Positions 45,983 through 55,953 are shown, counted from the stretch's first letter. The stretch is DNA of 64,000 nt from Sphingomonas bacterium (GCF_028289855.1 NZ_JAQGKZ010000058.1:1-64000); one strand, 5' to 3'. Numbers and translations are program-made. Notes: generated by a model from the letters alone, not told the origin.

Positions 45983-46141
45983 ATGCCCCGCCCGCCGCAC
46001 GTCAAACCGCCCGCTTATCTGACCCCCAGCCCCCCTGTGCCTAAGCCCGAAAAGGCCGAGACGCCAAAGGACGACCCGCTCGGCCAGGATCCGACGCGCT
46101 ACGGCGACTGGACGCTCAAGGGCATCGCGGTCGATTTCTAA
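45983..46141 (+). CDS. DUF1674 protein (SDHAF4-like)
   Basis: 52 residues. The C-terminus DPLGQDPTRYGDWTLKGIAVDF is the DUF1674 signature; mitochondrial homologues (Sdh8/SDHAF4) assist assembly of succinate dehydrogenase by protecting the flavinylated subunit. A role here is inferred from that. A perfect GGAGGAA precedes the ATG. Its stop abuts the exonuclease stop. Confidence 0.88.
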   Translation: MPRPPHVKPPAYLTPSPPVPKPEKAETPKDDPLGQDPTRYGDWTLKGIAVDF

Positions 46142-46900
46142 CTACAACAACATACCCTGAAGATTGGGTCGCCCGACCGCCCCGCCGCCGCGCCGGCGGG
46201 CGACCTCGGTCTCTGCGGTGAATCGTACATCGGGATCGCGGTCGGTCAGGAATCCGGTCAGGCTGGCTACCGAAATCTCGGTCCAGTCCTTGCCGCGGTC
46301 GGGCCCCCAGCGGACGCGCGGCAATAGCCCGGGCTGGTTCGACCATTCGAGCAATTGCGCGACCAACGCTTCGTTGAGCATGTCGCGCAGGTGGAACGCC
46401 GTCACATAGGCATCGGGAAACGCGCGGTGCGCGGGCAGCCCGCGCTCGTGGTCGATCCCCTCGGGCTTGCGCCAGTAGCGCAGCACCTGGTTCGAAAAGC
46501 TCGGGCTGTCGGGCCACAGCCGCATCGCGCACTTCCACGTGCAGATCCAATCGGCGCCGTGAGTCATATTGGGGGTACAGAACTTCATCTCGAAATCGGC
46601 GCGGTGCGCGGCGAGCGCGAGGCGGCGCGGATAGGGGTCGAGCACCGGCCGCGCGGCGTCGAACCATAAGGGCGCGTCGGCGACTTGCTCATCGAGTATA
46701 TGATGGATCGCTTGGGTGACGGGGGGAATCGGCCGGCCAGGATTTATCAGCCGGCTGCCACCCTCGCCGTGCAATTCCCAGCGCCCGTCCTTGCCGAGCG
46801 CGACGTCCTGCCAGCCCACCTCGCACACCCCATGCGTGCCCGGGGTTTCGCCGGTGGTTTCGAGGTCGATAACGCGGATGATCGAGGGCGTGGATGCCAT
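46142..46900 (-). CDS. DEDDh-type 3'-5' exonuclease
   Basis: About 252 residues, the RNase T/epsilon-like fold: IRVIDLETTGETPG (Exo I), LAAHRADFEMKF (Exo II) and GLPAHRAFPDAYVTAFHL (Exo III). The C-terminal 90 residues (LLEWSNQPGLLPRVRWGPDRGKDWTEI) are particular to a family often annotated as exonuclease or DNA polymerase III epsilon-like. Substrate (DNA or RNA) unknown. 38 bp downstream of the phosphohexomutase gene. Confidence 0.85.
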   Translation of the reverse strand: MASTPSIIRVIDLETTGETPGTHGVCEVGWQDVALGKDGRWELHGEGGSRLINPGRPIPPVTQAIHHILDEQVADAPLWFDAARPVLDPYPRRLALAAHRADFEMKFCTPNMTHGADWICTWKCAMRLWPDSPSFSNQVLRYWRKPEGIDHERGLPAHRAFPDAYVTAFHLRDMLNEALVAQLLEWSNQPGLLPRVRWGPDRGKDWTEISVASLTGFLTDRDPDVRFTAETEVARRRGGGAVGRPNLQGMLL

Positions 46901-46938
46901 GACGATAAGATGGGCGCTCGGTCGCCGAAAAGCGACTC

Positions 46939-48321
46939 CTAGTGCCCCGCTTGCGGTCCGCGCTCCAGCCCGCTCGCCGCGAGCTGCGCATCGATCTGCG
47001 CGAGCAGGCGGTCGAGCGCGGGCTGGTCCGTGGCCTCGGCGCGCGCGACCAGCACGTCCTGCGTGTTCGACGCGCGGAGCAGCCACCAGCCATCGGGCGT
47101 GGTCACGCGCGCACCGTCGGTGCGGTTGACGTCGGCGCCTTCGGTCTCGAGCCGGTCGAGCACTTCGTCGACCACCGCGAACTTGCGCGCCTCGTCGACC
47201 TGGAAGCGCATCTCGGGCGTGTTGACCATCGCCGGCATCGCGCTTCTGATCTCGGTCATCGACTTGCCGATCATGTGGACCGCGCGGATCAGCCGGACCG
47301 CGGCATATTGCGCGTCGTCGAAGCCGTAGAATTCGTGCGCGAAAAAGATGTGGCCCGACATTTCGCCCGCGAGCGGCGACCCCGTTTCCTTCATCTTGGT
47401 CTTGATCAGGCTGTGCCCGGTCTTCCACATCAGCGGCGTGCCGCCGAGTTCGGCGATTCGGTCGTACAGCGCCTGGCTCGCCTTGACGTCGGCGATGATC
47501 GTCGCGCCGGGCAGTTCGCGCAGAACAGGTTCGGCCAGAATGGACAGAAGCTGATCGCCCCAGATCACCCTTCCCTCACCGTCGATCGCGCCGATGCGGT
47601 CGCCGTCGCCATCGAAAGCTACACCGAAATCGAGCTTCTTCTCGGCGACCAGCGCCTTGAGATGCGCCAGGTTCTTTTCCTCGGTCGGATCGGGATGATG
47701 GTTGGGAAAATTGCCGTCCACATCGGTGAACAGCAGATGATGCTCACCCGGCAGCAACTTGGTCAGCTTCTCGATCACCGGGCCGGCGGCGCCATTGCCT
47801 GCGTCCCACCCTATACGGTAGGCGCCGCCGGCATAACCCGCCATCAGCCGCCCGACATAGTCATCGACGATATCGACGTCGCTGGCGGTGCCGTCGCCTT
47901 CCTCCCAGTCGCCGTCCGCCGCCATGTGGCCGAGCTTCTGGATGTCCTCGCCGAAAAACGGGCGGTGCTGCAGGACCATCTTGAAGCCGTTATACTCGGC
48001 GGGGTTATGGCTGCCGGTTATCTGGATGCCGCCATCCACCTCCAGCTCGGCCTCGGCATAATATAGCTGCGGGGTCGGGCCCATGCCCGTGCGCACGACA
48101 TCGACGCCCGAAGCGAGCAGCCCTTCGACCAGCGCGACTTCCATATCGGGCGACGAGGTGCGCCCGTCGCGCCCGACCGCGACTCGCGTGCCGCCGGCGC
48201 GGCGCACGACGGTGGCGAAGCCGCGGCCGATCGCGCGCGCGTCGTCAACGGAGAGGGTTTTGCCGACGATCCCGCGGATGTCGTATTCGCGAAGCGAGCT
48301 GGGGTCGAAACGATGGGTCAT
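46939..48321 (-). CDS. Phosphomannomutase/phosphoglucomutase
   Basis: 460 residues, alpha-D-phosphohexomutase family. The catalytic phosphoserine loop is [17 protein letters not shown], the metal loop is [14 protein letters not shown], the sugar-binding loop is GEMSGHIFF, and the phosphate-binding [15 protein letters not shown] is at the C-terminus. It supplies sugar-1-phosphates for exopolysaccharide and LPS precursors; the sphingan producers' PgmG is the likely orthologue. The start at 48321 begins the conserved [13 protein letters not shown]. Confidence 0.93.
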   Translation of the reverse strand: MTHRFDPSSLREYDIRGIVGKTLSVDDARAIGRGFATVVRRAGGTRVAVGRDGRTSSPDMEVALVEGLLASGVDVVRTGMGPTPQLYYAEAELEVDGGIQITGSHNPAEYNGFKMVLQHRPFFGEDIQKLGHMAADGDWEEGDGTASDVDIVDDYVGRLMAGYAGGAYRIGWDAGNGAAGPVIEKLTKLLPGEHHLLFTDVDGNFPNHHPDPTEEKNLAHLKALVAEKKLDFGVAFDGDGDRIGAIDGEGRVIWGDQLLSILAEPVLRELPGATIIADVKASQALYDRIAELGGTPLMWKTGHSLIKTKMKETGSPLAGEMSGHIFFAHEFYGFDDAQYAAVRLIRAVHMIGKSMTEIRSAMPAMVNTPEMRFQVDEARKFAVVDEVLDRLETEGADVNRTDGARVTTPDGWWLLRASNTQDVLVARAEATDQPALDRLLAQIDAQLAASGLERGPQAGH

Positions 48322-48353
48322 GCGGCGTCCAATCGGCGAGCCGCGCGAAAAGT

Positions 48354-48656
48354 TCAATCCTGACGCTTCAACAGCGTATCGCGCGCGGCGTTGACGCGTT
48401 GCGCCAGGTCGGACGAGCCGCCATGGTCGGGGTGCACCGCGAGGAGCAGGCGGCGGTGGGCGGCACGGATGTCGGCGTCGCTGGCGCGCGCATCGAGCCC
48501 GAGCAATGTCAGCGCGGCGAGCTGGTCGGCGGGTTGCGGTACGGGCGGCGGCGGGCCTTGCGGGCGCTTGCCGGACGTGTGCACCTTTTTCGGTCCCTGC
48601 CACAGCCACCAGCCGGTAATGGCGACCGCCAGCGCGAGAAGCAGCTTGAACGTCAC
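48354..48656 (-). CDS. Membrane-anchored DnaJ-domain protein
   Basis: About 100 residues from a GTG that overlaps the mipZ stop. One N-terminal membrane helix ([17 protein letters not shown]), a Pro-rich spacer, and a C-terminal J-domain with [15 protein letters not shown] (the HPD motif). Similar to TIM14/DjlA-like anchored J-proteins that recruit DnaK. The same reading frame stays open far upstream, but only as antisense of mipZ and panC. Confidence 0.85.
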   Translation of the reverse strand: MTFKLLLALAVAITGWWLWQGPKKVHTSGKRPQGPPPPVPQPADQLAALTLLGLDARASDADIRAAHRRLLLAVHPDHGGSSDLAQRVNAARDTLLKRQD

Positions 48657-49444
48657 GCGAAGAGCGGCAGGACCGGCTCGGGTAGCGCGAGCGCGGCCAT
48701 CATCTCGCGCAGTTCCTGGCGCGCGGCGACGTGGCTGAGGCCCATCTCGCCGAATTCGCGGCTGTCGATCATCGTCAGCCCCTTGGGGAACAGCTCGCGA
48801 TAGATCACGCGCTCGCCAAGGCCCGGGATGACGCGAAACCCGACGCGTTTCGCCAGCTGGTCGAGCGCGTCCGATACGCGGCGCATGTTGCGCGCCTCGA
48901 TATGCTGGAGCCGATTGCGGAGGACGACCCAGTCGATCGTCACACCGTCCGATTTGGCGCGGGCTTTGCGCGCGTCCCAGATCAACTCGGCGTAGAAGCT
49001 CGGTCGCGTGACCTTGAAGCTGTCGGGATCGACTTGGCCGATCAGGTCGAAATCGACGAAGCTGTCGTTCATCGGCGTGACCAAGGTATCGGCGCGTGCC
49101 GCCGCCATCCGCCCGAACCGGTCGTCGCGACCGGGGGTGTCGATCACCAGGAAATCGACATCCTTGTCGAGTTCGTCGAACACCTCGCCGAACCGCGCCA
49201 GGCTCTCGCCATCGTGCGCGGCGAATTTGGGGGTGGGCAGCTCGCGCCCGGTACGCTTTTCGGTCGCCAGGCGATTTTCGAAGTATCGCGTCATCGTGCG
49301 CTGGCGATGATCGAGATCGAACGCGGCGACGCGCGCGCCACGCGCCTGCAGCGCGATCGCGACATGGACCGCGGTGGTCGACTTGCCGGTGCCGCCCTTT
49401 TCGTTGGCGAAAACGATCGTGTGTGTCTTGCGGCCGTTCGCCAC
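48653..49444 (-). CDS. mipZ: MipZ-type division-plane ATPase
   Basis: 263 residues. A deviant Walker A ([18 protein letters not shown]), [10 protein letters not shown] as Walker B and SRRRTM-like [17 protein letters not shown] follow MipZ. In Caulobacter MipZ binds ParB, forms polar gradients and keeps FtsZ at midcell, so it links to the parAB-parS system elsewhere in the window. Coupled to the J-domain gene; divergent from panC. Confidence 0.93.
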   Translation of the reverse strand: MANGRKTHTIVFANEKGGTGKSTTAVHVAIALQARGARVAAFDLDHRQRTMTRYFENRLATEKRTGRELPTPKFAAHDGESLARFGEVFDELDKDVDFLVIDTPGRDDRFGRMAAARADTLVTPMNDSFVDFDLIGQVDPDSFKVTRPSFYAELIWDARKARAKSDGVTIDWVVLRNRLQHIEARNMRRVSDALDQLAKRVGFRVIPGLGERVIYRELFPKGLTMIDSREFGEMGLSHVAARQELREMMAALALPEPVLPLFA

Positions 49445-49520
49445 GGATGTTGGACCTTATTGCCTGAACCGACCCCCGCCCGTTACAGGCTTGGCCTCCT
49501 CTACCGAAGGGTCTTTCGTC

Positions 49521-50354
49521 GTGCAAACCATGCATCGCCTGCCCGATTTGAGACGGTCGGTCGCTGACTTGCGGGCCGGCGGAGCGTGCGTGGCGCTGGT
49601 GCCGACGATGGGGGCACTCCATGCGGGGCATATGGCGCTGGTCGATGCAGCCAAGGCAACGGGCGCAAAGGTGGTCGCGTCGATCTTCGTCAACCCCAAG
49701 CAGTTCGGCCCTAACGAGGATTTGGCGCGCTATCCGCGACCCGCCGCGGCCGACAGCGCGTTGCTGACCGCGCACGGCTGCGATCTGGTATGGATGCCGG
49801 GGTTGGACGATATGTACCCGGCGGGGTTCGCCACCAACGTGTCGGTGTCGGGGGTCAGCGACGGCCAGGACGGTGCGGCGCGGCCGGGCCATTTCGACGG
49901 GGTCGCGACGGTGGTGGCGAAGCTGTTCAATCAAGTCCGGCCCGACGCGGCGTTCTTTGGCGAAAAGGATTTCCAGCAGCTCGCGGTGATCCGGCGGATG
50001 GTCGCCGATCTCGACTTCGGGTTGGAGATCGTCGGCGTGCCAACTGTGCGCGAGGCGGACGGTTTGGCGCTGTCGTCGCGCAATGCGTATCTTTCCGCTG
50101 ACGAGCGCGTGCGCGCGGTGGCGCTGCCGCGCGCGCTCGCAGAGGCAAAGCGGGCGATCGAGGCCGGAGAGGAAGGCGCGATCGCCGCCGCCATGACGTC
50201 GCTGGCCGAGGCCGGGTTCGTCACCGACTATGTCGAACTGGTGGATGCCGCGACACTTGGGGGCCCCGTGCCGGGCCAAGCACGCCGCCTGCTCGCCGCC
50301 GCCCGGATCGGGAGCACGCGGCTGATCGACAACCTTGCGATAAAACACGGTTAA
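49521..50354 (+). CDS. panC: Pantothenate synthetase
   Basis: Joins pantoate and beta-alanine with ATP. About 277 residues. LVPTMGALHAGHMALVD is the nucleotide-binding HIGH-type motif, SIFVNPKQFGPNEDLARYPR and FFGEKDFQQLAVIRRMV line the active site, and LALSSRNAYLS closes it. GTG at 49521 has GAAGGG at good spacing; an ATG nine bases on is the alternative. Confidence 0.95.
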   Translation: MQTMHRLPDLRRSVADLRAGGACVALVPTMGALHAGHMALVDAAKATGAKVVASIFVNPKQFGPNEDLARYPRPAAADSALLTAHGCDLVWMPGLDDMYPAGFATNVSVSGVSDGQDGAARPGHFDGVATVVAKLFNQVRPDAAFFGEKDFQQLAVIRRMVADLDFGLEIVGVPTVREADGLALSSRNAYLSADERVRAVALPRALAEAKRAIEAGEEGAIAAAMTSLAEAGFVTDYVELVDAATLGGPVPGQARRLLAAARIGSTRLIDNLAIKHG

Positions 50355-50425
50355 ATCGCGTTAACCATTTGTTGACCCCTGTCGCCCCACTCTGACCCCA
50401 GCCAAGGGAATAAAGGGGTGGCACG

Positions 50426-50722
50426 ATGGGCAGCAGCCTGAAGAATGCGCAGTTTCTGATCGAGAGCCGATTGCGCGATGCGATGCGCGGCGATCCGGAC
50501 GCTTATTACGAGCTCGGCGTGGTCTATTCGACCGGCACGTCGGGGGCGGACATCGACCTGATCGAAGCACACAAATGGTTCAACCTGGCGGCGGTTCGCG
50601 GCCACGAAGCCGCGCAATATTGCCGCGCCGAGGTCGCCGACGAAATGACCGCGCGCGAAATCGCGACCGCGCAGGCGGCGGCCCGGGCGTTCCTCAACGA
50701 GACGGCGCGCCGCGCTGCGTAA
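50426..50722 (+). CDS. Small SEL1-like repeat protein
   Basis: 98 residues. DPDAYYELGVVYSTGTSGADIDLIEAHKWFNLAAVRGHEAAQ is a SEL1/TPR-like helix pair; the rest is helical. A cytosolic protein-interaction module with no known partner. The 71-bp gap before it holds TTAA-N7-TTGAC at 50361-50376, near the CtrA consensus. Confidence 0.75.
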   Translation: MGSSLKNAQFLIESRLRDAMRGDPDAYYELGVVYSTGTSGADIDLIEAHKWFNLAAVRGHEAAQYCRAEVADEMTAREIATAQAAARAFLNETARRAA

Positions 50723-50730
50723 TCCCCAAC

Positions 50731-50826
50731 CCGTCATGCTGAACTCGTTTCAGCATCCATGCGAACCACCGGCGTCATGCTAGCGGATGCGGCTGCGCAT
50801 GGACCCTGAAACAAGTTCAGGGTGAC
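50731..50826. repeat. 96-bp palindromic intergenic repeat
   Basis: Two 31-bp arms pair across the element (50731-50761 and 50796-50826, 26 of 31 matching), each with an inner hairpin CTGAAC..GTTTCAG. It fills the space between convergent genes and probably acts as a bidirectional terminator. It looks like the dispersed palindromes seen across sphingomonad genomes (recalled, not searched). Confidence 0.7.
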
Positions 50827-50828
50827 GC

Positions 50829-53345
50829 CTACTTCTTCGCCGCCGGTTTCTTTTTCGGCGCTTTCTTCTTCACCGGCGCCTTGCGCTTGCCCTTGGTGGG
50901 CGCCGCCGCTGCGCGCGCGTCGATCAGTTGCGCGGCCTCCTCGAGTGTCAGCGCATCCTTGTCGATCGACTTGGGCAAGGTCGCGTTGGTCGTACCGTCG
51001 GTGACGTACGCGCCGTAACGCCCTTCCATCAGCTTGATTTCGGCCTCGGTCCGCGGATGCGCGCCCAGCACCTTGAGGGGCGCTTGGCTGCCACGCGCGG
51101 GCCTTCCGCCGTTCGCTGCCGCCTCGGCCAGCTTGACCACGGCGGCATTCATGCCCGTTTCGAACACCTCGGCGGTCGAGGTCAGCCGCGCATATTTGCC
51201 GTCGTGCGCCAGATAGGGGCCGTAGCGCCCGATCGAGGCGGTGATCATATTGCCGCTCTCGGGATGCGCCCCCACCTCACGCGGCAGGCTCAGCAGTTTG
51301 AGCGCCCATTCCAAATCGAGTTCGGGAATATCCTTCGGGATCGACGCGCGCTTGGCGTCCTTGCCCTCGCCGAGCTGGATATACGGTCCGAACCGCCCCG
51401 ACTTGCGCTCGACTTCGAGGCCGGTCACCGGATCCTTGCCCAGCCCCTCGGGGCCGGTGTCTTCACCCTCGGCGCCGCCTTGCGCGAAGCGGCGGGTGTA
51501 TTTGCACTCGGGATAATTCGAGCAGGCGATGAACGCGCCGAACTTGCCGCCGCGCAGCGCCAATTGGCCCTTGCCGCAATTGGGGCACAGCCGCGCATCG
51601 CCGCCGTCGGCCTTTTCAGGGAAGAGGTAGGGCGCGAGGAAGGTATCGAGTTGTGCGGTCACTTCGGACGGCTTGAACTCCATCACTTCCGACGTGCGCG
51701 GCTTGAAATCCTTCCAGAACGCTTCGAGCACCGCCTGCCACTGCGCGCGACCGCCCGAAATCTCGTCGAGTTCGTCTTCGAGGCCCGCGGTATAATCGAA
51801 GCTGACATATTTCTCGAAGAAGCGTTCGAGGAATGCGGTGACGAGCCGGCCCGATTCCTCGGCGAAGAAGCGGTTCTTCTCGACGTGGACGTAGGCGCGA
51901 TCCTTGAGCACCTGGATCGTCGAGGCATAGGTCGAGGGGCGGCCGATGCCGAGTTCCTCGAGCCGCTTGACGAGGCTTGCTTCGGAGAATCGCGGCGGCG
52001 GCTGGGTGAAATGCTGCTCGGCGGTGACCTCGCGCTTCGCGGGCACATCGCCGTCGCGCAGCCGCGGCAAGCGGCGGCCGTCCTCGTCCTCGCTGTCGTC
52101 GGTGCCTTCCTCGTACAAAGCGAGATAGCCCGGGAAGATCACCACCTGCCCGGTCGCGCGCAGCCCGTGGCGGCCCGTCCCGTCGGCCAGGTCGATCGTC
52201 GTGCGCTCCATCCGCGCGCTCGCCATCTGGCTCGCCATCGCGCGTTTCCAGATCAACTCGTACAGCCGGCCATGGTCGCCCGATCCGGCGTGATCCTTCG
52301 AAAAATCGGTCGGCCGGATCGCCTCATGCGCTTCCTGCGCGTTCTTGGCCTTGGTCTGGTACAGCCGCGGCTTGTCGGGGACGTAGCTCGCGTCGTAGCG
52401 GTTGGTGATCGCATGCCGCGCGGCGGAAATCGCGCTGCCGTCCATCTGCACGCCGTCGGTGCGCATATAGGTGATCGCGCCGTCCTCGTAGAGCCCCTGC
52501 GCCACGCGCATCGTGTGGCTCGCCGAGAAACCGAGCTTGCGCGCCGCCTCCTGCTGCAGCGTTGAGGTGGTGAAGGGCGGCGGCGGATTGCGCGTCGCGG
52601 GCTTGGTCTCGACCGACTGGACGGTGAAGCGGCCATTCTCGACATCGGCCTTGGCCTTGAGCGCGTCGCCTTCGACGCCGATCGTCAAACGATCGATCTT
52701 GTCGCCGTTCCACTTGACCAGCCGCGCGGTGAACGGCGTGCCGTCCTGCTCGAGCGTTGCGGCGACCGACCAATATTCCTGCGCCCTGAACGCCTCGATC
52801 TCACGCTCGCGGTCGACGATCAGCCGCAGCGCGACCGATTGCACGCGGCCGGCCGACTTGGCGCCGGGTAGCTTGCGCCACAGCACCGGCGACAGCGTGA
52901 ACCCGACCAGATAGTCGAGCGCGCGGCGCGCGCGATACGCGTCGATCAGATCCTCGTCGAGCTGACGCGGATGCTTCATCGCCTCGGTCACCGTCGCCTT
53001 GGTGATCGCGTTGAACGTGACTCGCTCGACTTCCTTGGGCAGCGCCTTGCGGTTGCGGAGCACTTCCTGAACATGCCACGAAATCGCCTCGCCCTCGCGG
53101 TCGGGGTCGGTCGCCAGGATCAGGCGGTCGGCGGTCTTGGCAAGATCGGTGATCGCCTTGAGTTGCTTGGCCTTGTCGGCGTAATTTTCCCAATCCATCG
53201 CAAAGCCGTCATCGGGGTTCACCGACCCGTCCTTCGCGGGCAAGTCGCGGACGTGGCCGTAGCTCGCGAGCACGCGATAGTCCGACCCGAGATATTTCTC
53301 GATGGTTTTCGCCTTGGCGGGCGATTCGACGATGACTAATTGCAT
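50829..53345 (-). CDS. topA: DNA topoisomerase I
   Basis: 838 residues, type IA. A Toprim domain (LVIVESPAKAKTIEKYLG, LATDPDREGEAISWHV), the active-site Tyr in DGAITYMRTDG, a four-Cys zinc finger (CPNCGKGQ...CSNYPECKY), three topo C-terminal repeats (GPYIQLG, GPYLAHDG, GAYVTDG) and a Lys/Ala/Pro tail that probably binds DNA. Relaxes negative supercoils. Standing upstream of it in this orientation is dprA, a common pairing, though here separated by the hemerythrin gene. Confidence 0.97.
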   Translation of the reverse strand: MQLVIVESPAKAKTIEKYLGSDYRVLASYGHVRDLPAKDGSVNPDDGFAMDWENYADKAKQLKAITDLAKTADRLILATDPDREGEAISWHVQEVLRNRKALPKEVERVTFNAITKATVTEAMKHPRQLDEDLIDAYRARRALDYLVGFTLSPVLWRKLPGAKSAGRVQSVALRLIVDREREIEAFRAQEYWSVAATLEQDGTPFTARLVKWNGDKIDRLTIGVEGDALKAKADVENGRFTVQSVETKPATRNPPPPFTTSTLQQEAARKLGFSASHTMRVAQGLYEDGAITYMRTDGVQMDGSAISAARHAITNRYDASYVPDKPRLYQTKAKNAQEAHEAIRPTDFSKDHAGSGDHGRLYELIWKRAMASQMASARMERTTIDLADGTGRHGLRATGQVVIFPGYLALYEEGTDDSEDEDGRRLPRLRDGDVPAKREVTAEQHFTQPPPRFSEASLVKRLEELGIGRPSTYASTIQVLKDRAYVHVEKNRFFAEESGRLVTAFLERFFEKYVSFDYTAGLEDELDEISGGRAQWQAVLEAFWKDFKPRTSEVMEFKPSEVTAQLDTFLAPYLFPEKADGGDARLCPNCGKGQLALRGGKFGAFIACSNYPECKYTRRFAQGGAEGEDTGPEGLGKDPVTGLEVERKSGRFGPYIQLGEGKDAKRASIPKDIPELDLEWALKLLSLPREVGAHPESGNMITASIGRYGPYLAHDGKYARLTSTAEVFETGMNAAVVKLAEAAANGGRPARGSQAPLKVLGAHPRTEAEIKLMEGRYGAYVTDGTTNATLPKSIDKDALTLEEAAQLIDARAAAAPTKGKRKAPVKKKAPKKKPAAKK

Positions 53346-53463
53346 AAGACCGGAAAAAGCCCCTCACGTGTACGCGTGTAAGGTGGGGAGGGTTATCGGG
53401 CCGCGTCAAGCGCGGCGATTGCAAGCAGGGCTCGTTAACCTGGCAATGCCATAGGCAGGCCTC

Positions 53464-53886
53464 ATGCTGGATTATCATACCCTGATGGCGGAGCACGACC
53501 GGCTGGTTGTCCATGGTACGGCGCTCGATGCGGCGCTCGATGGCGGTGACGGCGCGGCGATCTACCATGCCTTCGCGACGTTGAGCACCGAACTGGTTGC
53601 GCACCTCGCCAAGGAAGACAGCATGATCTATCCGCGGCTGATCGCCGGGGACGACATTGCGACATCGGCCGCTGCGCAGGACGTGATCGACGAGTTTCGC
53701 GATCTTGCCGCCGACTGGACCGCGCTGGCCGGCTGGGCGGCGCCCGACACGATCGCCGCCGAGCCCGCGCGTTTCGCCGACGAGGCGCGGGGGCTGCTCG
53801 CGCGGTTACGCGGGCGAGTCCGCCGCGAAAACGAATTGCTCTATCCGCAAGCGTTGCGCGCCGCGCATATCAAGTTGCGCGGCTGA
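53464..53886 (+). CDS. Hemerythrin-like HHE-domain protein
   Basis: 140 residues, four-helix bundle. LMAEHDRLV, HAFATLSTELVAHLAKEDSMIYPRL and RRENELLYPQAL carry the His/Glu ligands of the di-iron site, partly degenerate at the C-terminal end. May bind oxygen, NO or iron. 3 bp before the convergent membrane-protein stop. Confidence 0.8.
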   Translation: MLDYHTLMAEHDRLVVHGTALDAALDGGDGAAIYHAFATLSTELVAHLAKEDSMIYPRLIAGDDIATSAAAQDVIDEFRDLAADWTALAGWAAPDTIAAEPARFADEARGLLARLRGRVRRENELLYPQALRAAHIKLRG

Positions 53887-53889
53887 CCG

Positions 53890-54261
53890 TCAGGCGCGGC
53901 GGAGGCTCCGCCACGCGACGAAAAACGCGACCGCCAGCGCCAAGTCGCCGCACACCAGCGCGAAGGTACTCGTGGCGGTGCGGCCCATGCTCCACAGGAT
54001 TGCGGTCGGTACCCAGAAACTCAGCTTGGCGACCACGCCGAGCAGCATCAGCGGATGATAGTGGCGCGGGGCGCCGCCGATGATCCAGTAGAGAATCTGA
54101 AACGAGAGCGCCGCGCCGATGAAGCCGTAAAAATACTCCGGGGCGGCTAGCTTCGTGGCGGGCGCGGCGACGCGGCTTTCGAGGAAATAGATCGGCAGCA
54201 ACAGGATCGCGCCGTAGATCGCGGCGCCGCGAAACAACCAGCGCACATGCTTTTCGGTCAT
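53890..54261 (-). CDS. Uncharacterised four-helix membrane protein
   Basis: 123 residues with four likely membrane segments ([69 protein letters not shown]). No family recognised. Its ATG overlaps the end of the dprA frame by 4 bp, so it sits at the end of the plsY-dprA run. Confidence 0.7.
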   Translation of the reverse strand: MTEKHVRWLFRGAAIYGAILLLPIYFLESRVAAPATKLAAPEYFYGFIGAALSFQILYWIIGGAPRHYHPLMLLGVVAKLSFWVPTAILWSMGRTATSTFALVCGDLALAVAFFVAWRSLRRA

Positions 54262-55336
54262 GTCAGGCTCACCCTCCCCCCGGCGTGGCGTTCCAGCCGG
54301 CCCGCCAATTCGAGTTCGAGCAGGATCGTCGCGACGATCGCCGACGGCAACCCCGACTGACGGATCAATTCGTCGGTCGCGACGGGCACCGGGCCGAGCA
54401 AATCGGCGATGACCGCGCGGTCGCCGTCGCCGGGATCGGCGGGGGGCACGCCGGCGAAGTCGCTGCCCGGGCTGCGCACCATCGCGCGTCGATCGGGCGG
54501 ATCGATTCGAGGATGTCGGCGGCCGACTGGACCAACGTCGCGCCGTCGCGGATCAACTGGTTGCAGCCCTGCGCGCGCGGATCGAGCGGGCTGCCCGGCA
54601 CCGCCATGACGTCACGTCCCGCTTCATTGGCAAGTCGCGCGGTGATCAGCGAGCCCGATCTGGGCGCGGCCTCGACCACGACGGTGCCGAGCGCCAGTCC
54701 GGCGATGATTCGGTTGCGATGCGGGAAGTTGCGCGCCAGCGGCTCCATGCCGGGCGGCTGTTCGGCGATCAGCAGGCCCTCGCTCGCGACCTGTTCCTGC
54801 AACGCGCGATTTTCCGGGGGGAAGGAAATGTCGATCCCGCTGGCGATCACGCCGATCGTGCCGGTGGCGAGCGATCCGGTATGCGCGGCGGTGTCGAGCC
54901 CCCGCGCCAGACCGGACACCACCACCACGCCCTCACGCCCCAGTTCGACCGCTAGCCCACGCGCGAAGCGGCACGCCGCGGCCGAGGCGTTGCGCGCGCC
55001 GACCATCGCGACGACGGTGCGGCGGGTCAGCGCGATGTCGCCGCGCAGCGTTATCGCCGCGGGCGCATTGTCGAGCTCGGCGAGCAGCGGCGGATAGTCG
55101 GCATCGTCGAGGAACACGTAACGCGCGCCGAGCTTCTCGACCGCGGCGATCTCGCGTTCGACCGTGCCGGCGTCGATCACTCTGGGCGCCCGCCCGCCGC
55201 CGCGCGCGGCAATGTCGGGCAGTGCCTCGATCGCCGCCTCGGCGCTGTCGAAGCGCGCGAGCAACTGGCGATACGTGATCGGCCCGATCGTCGGCGTGCG
55301 GACCAGCCGCAGCCGCGCGATTCGCGGGTCGCTCAA
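54258..55336 (-). pseudogene. dprA: DNA-processing protein DprA, broken by a frameshift
   Basis: DprA loads RecA on incoming single strands. The first frame (55336 to about 54480) has the N-terminal helical domain and the complete Rossmann-like fold ([69 protein letters not shown]). At about 54480-54500, just after ESIRPIDAR, it moves out of frame and ends at 54365. The conserved C-terminal winged helix ([45 protein letters not shown]) is in the other frame, 54482-54258. The register is what a one-base loss in GCGCGCG would produce. Could be real or an assembly error. Confidence 0.85.
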
Positions 55337-55953
55337 TCTTGTGCCTCACTGGCCTTGCCCCCGCCGAAGCGCGGCTCGGTGCCCTGGAGCAGGCGGTCGA
55401 TATTGGCGCGATGTTTCCACAACACCAACAGCGCCAGCGCGATCAGCAGCGGGACGAGATCGAACCGTTCGAACCAGGCGGCGGCGAGCGGGGTCGACGC
55501 CGCGGCGGCCATTCCGGCGACCGACGAGATGCGCAACACCGCGAACAGCCCCAGCCAGACGACCGCGAACACGACGACGATCGGCCAGTGCAATGCTAGG
55601 CAGATGCCGATCAATGTCGCCACCCCCTTGCCACCGCGGAACCGCAACCAGATCGGGTATAGGTGCCCCAGCAGCGCGGCGGCCGCGGCGGGCACTTCGT
55701 GGCCGGGAAACAGCCAAGCGGCGAGCAATACCGCCGCGGCGCCCTTGGCGCCGTCCAGTACCGCCGTCGCCAATGCCAGCCCTTTACGCCCGGTGCGCAG
55801 GACATTGGTCGCGCCGATGCTGCCCGACCCGATGCTCCGCAGGTCGCCCGCGCCGAACGCGCGCGTCAGGATCACCCCGAACGGGATCGAGCCGAGCAGA
55901 TAGCCCAGCAGCATCGCCGCCGCGGGCGGCCCCCACAGATACTCGGTCGGCAA
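55333..55953 (-). CDS. plsY: Acyl-phosphate glycerol-3-phosphate acyltransferase
   Basis: Membrane enzyme making lysophosphatidate, first step of phospholipid synthesis with PlsX. About 206 residues with five helices. GYLLGSIPFGVIL, SIGSGSIGATNVLRTG and FRGGKGVATLIG are the three PlsY motifs. The TTG at 55953 follows AGGGGGTG and matches the N-terminus; no ATG is suitable. Its stop overlaps the dprA start (ATGA). Confidence 0.93.
   Translation of the reverse strand: MPTEYLWGPPAAAMLLGYLLGSIPFGVILTRAFGAGDLRSIGSGSIGATNVLRTGRKGLALATAVLDGAKGAAAVLLAAWLFPGHEVPAAAAALLGHLYPIWLRFRGGKGVATLIGICLALHWPIVVVFAVVWLGLFAVLRISSVAGMAAAASTPLAAAWFERFDLVPLLIALALLVLWKHRANIDRLLQGTEPRFGGGKASEAQD

Noticed and set aside
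48354-50348. Long minus-strand open frame of 664 codons across mipZ and panC
   Set aside because: Only its last 100 codons (the J-domain protein) look like protein; the rest is antisense or out of frame to mipZ and panC and is Arg/Pro-rich low complexity typical of GC-rich shadow frames.
50928-52565. 545-codon plus-strand open frame
   Set aside because: Antisense of topA, no recognisable domain.
54258-54482. Separate 74-residue gene starting with ATG at 54482
   Set aside because: Its sequence is the DprA C-terminal winged helix; the ATG is chance and the better reading is a frameshift in dprA.
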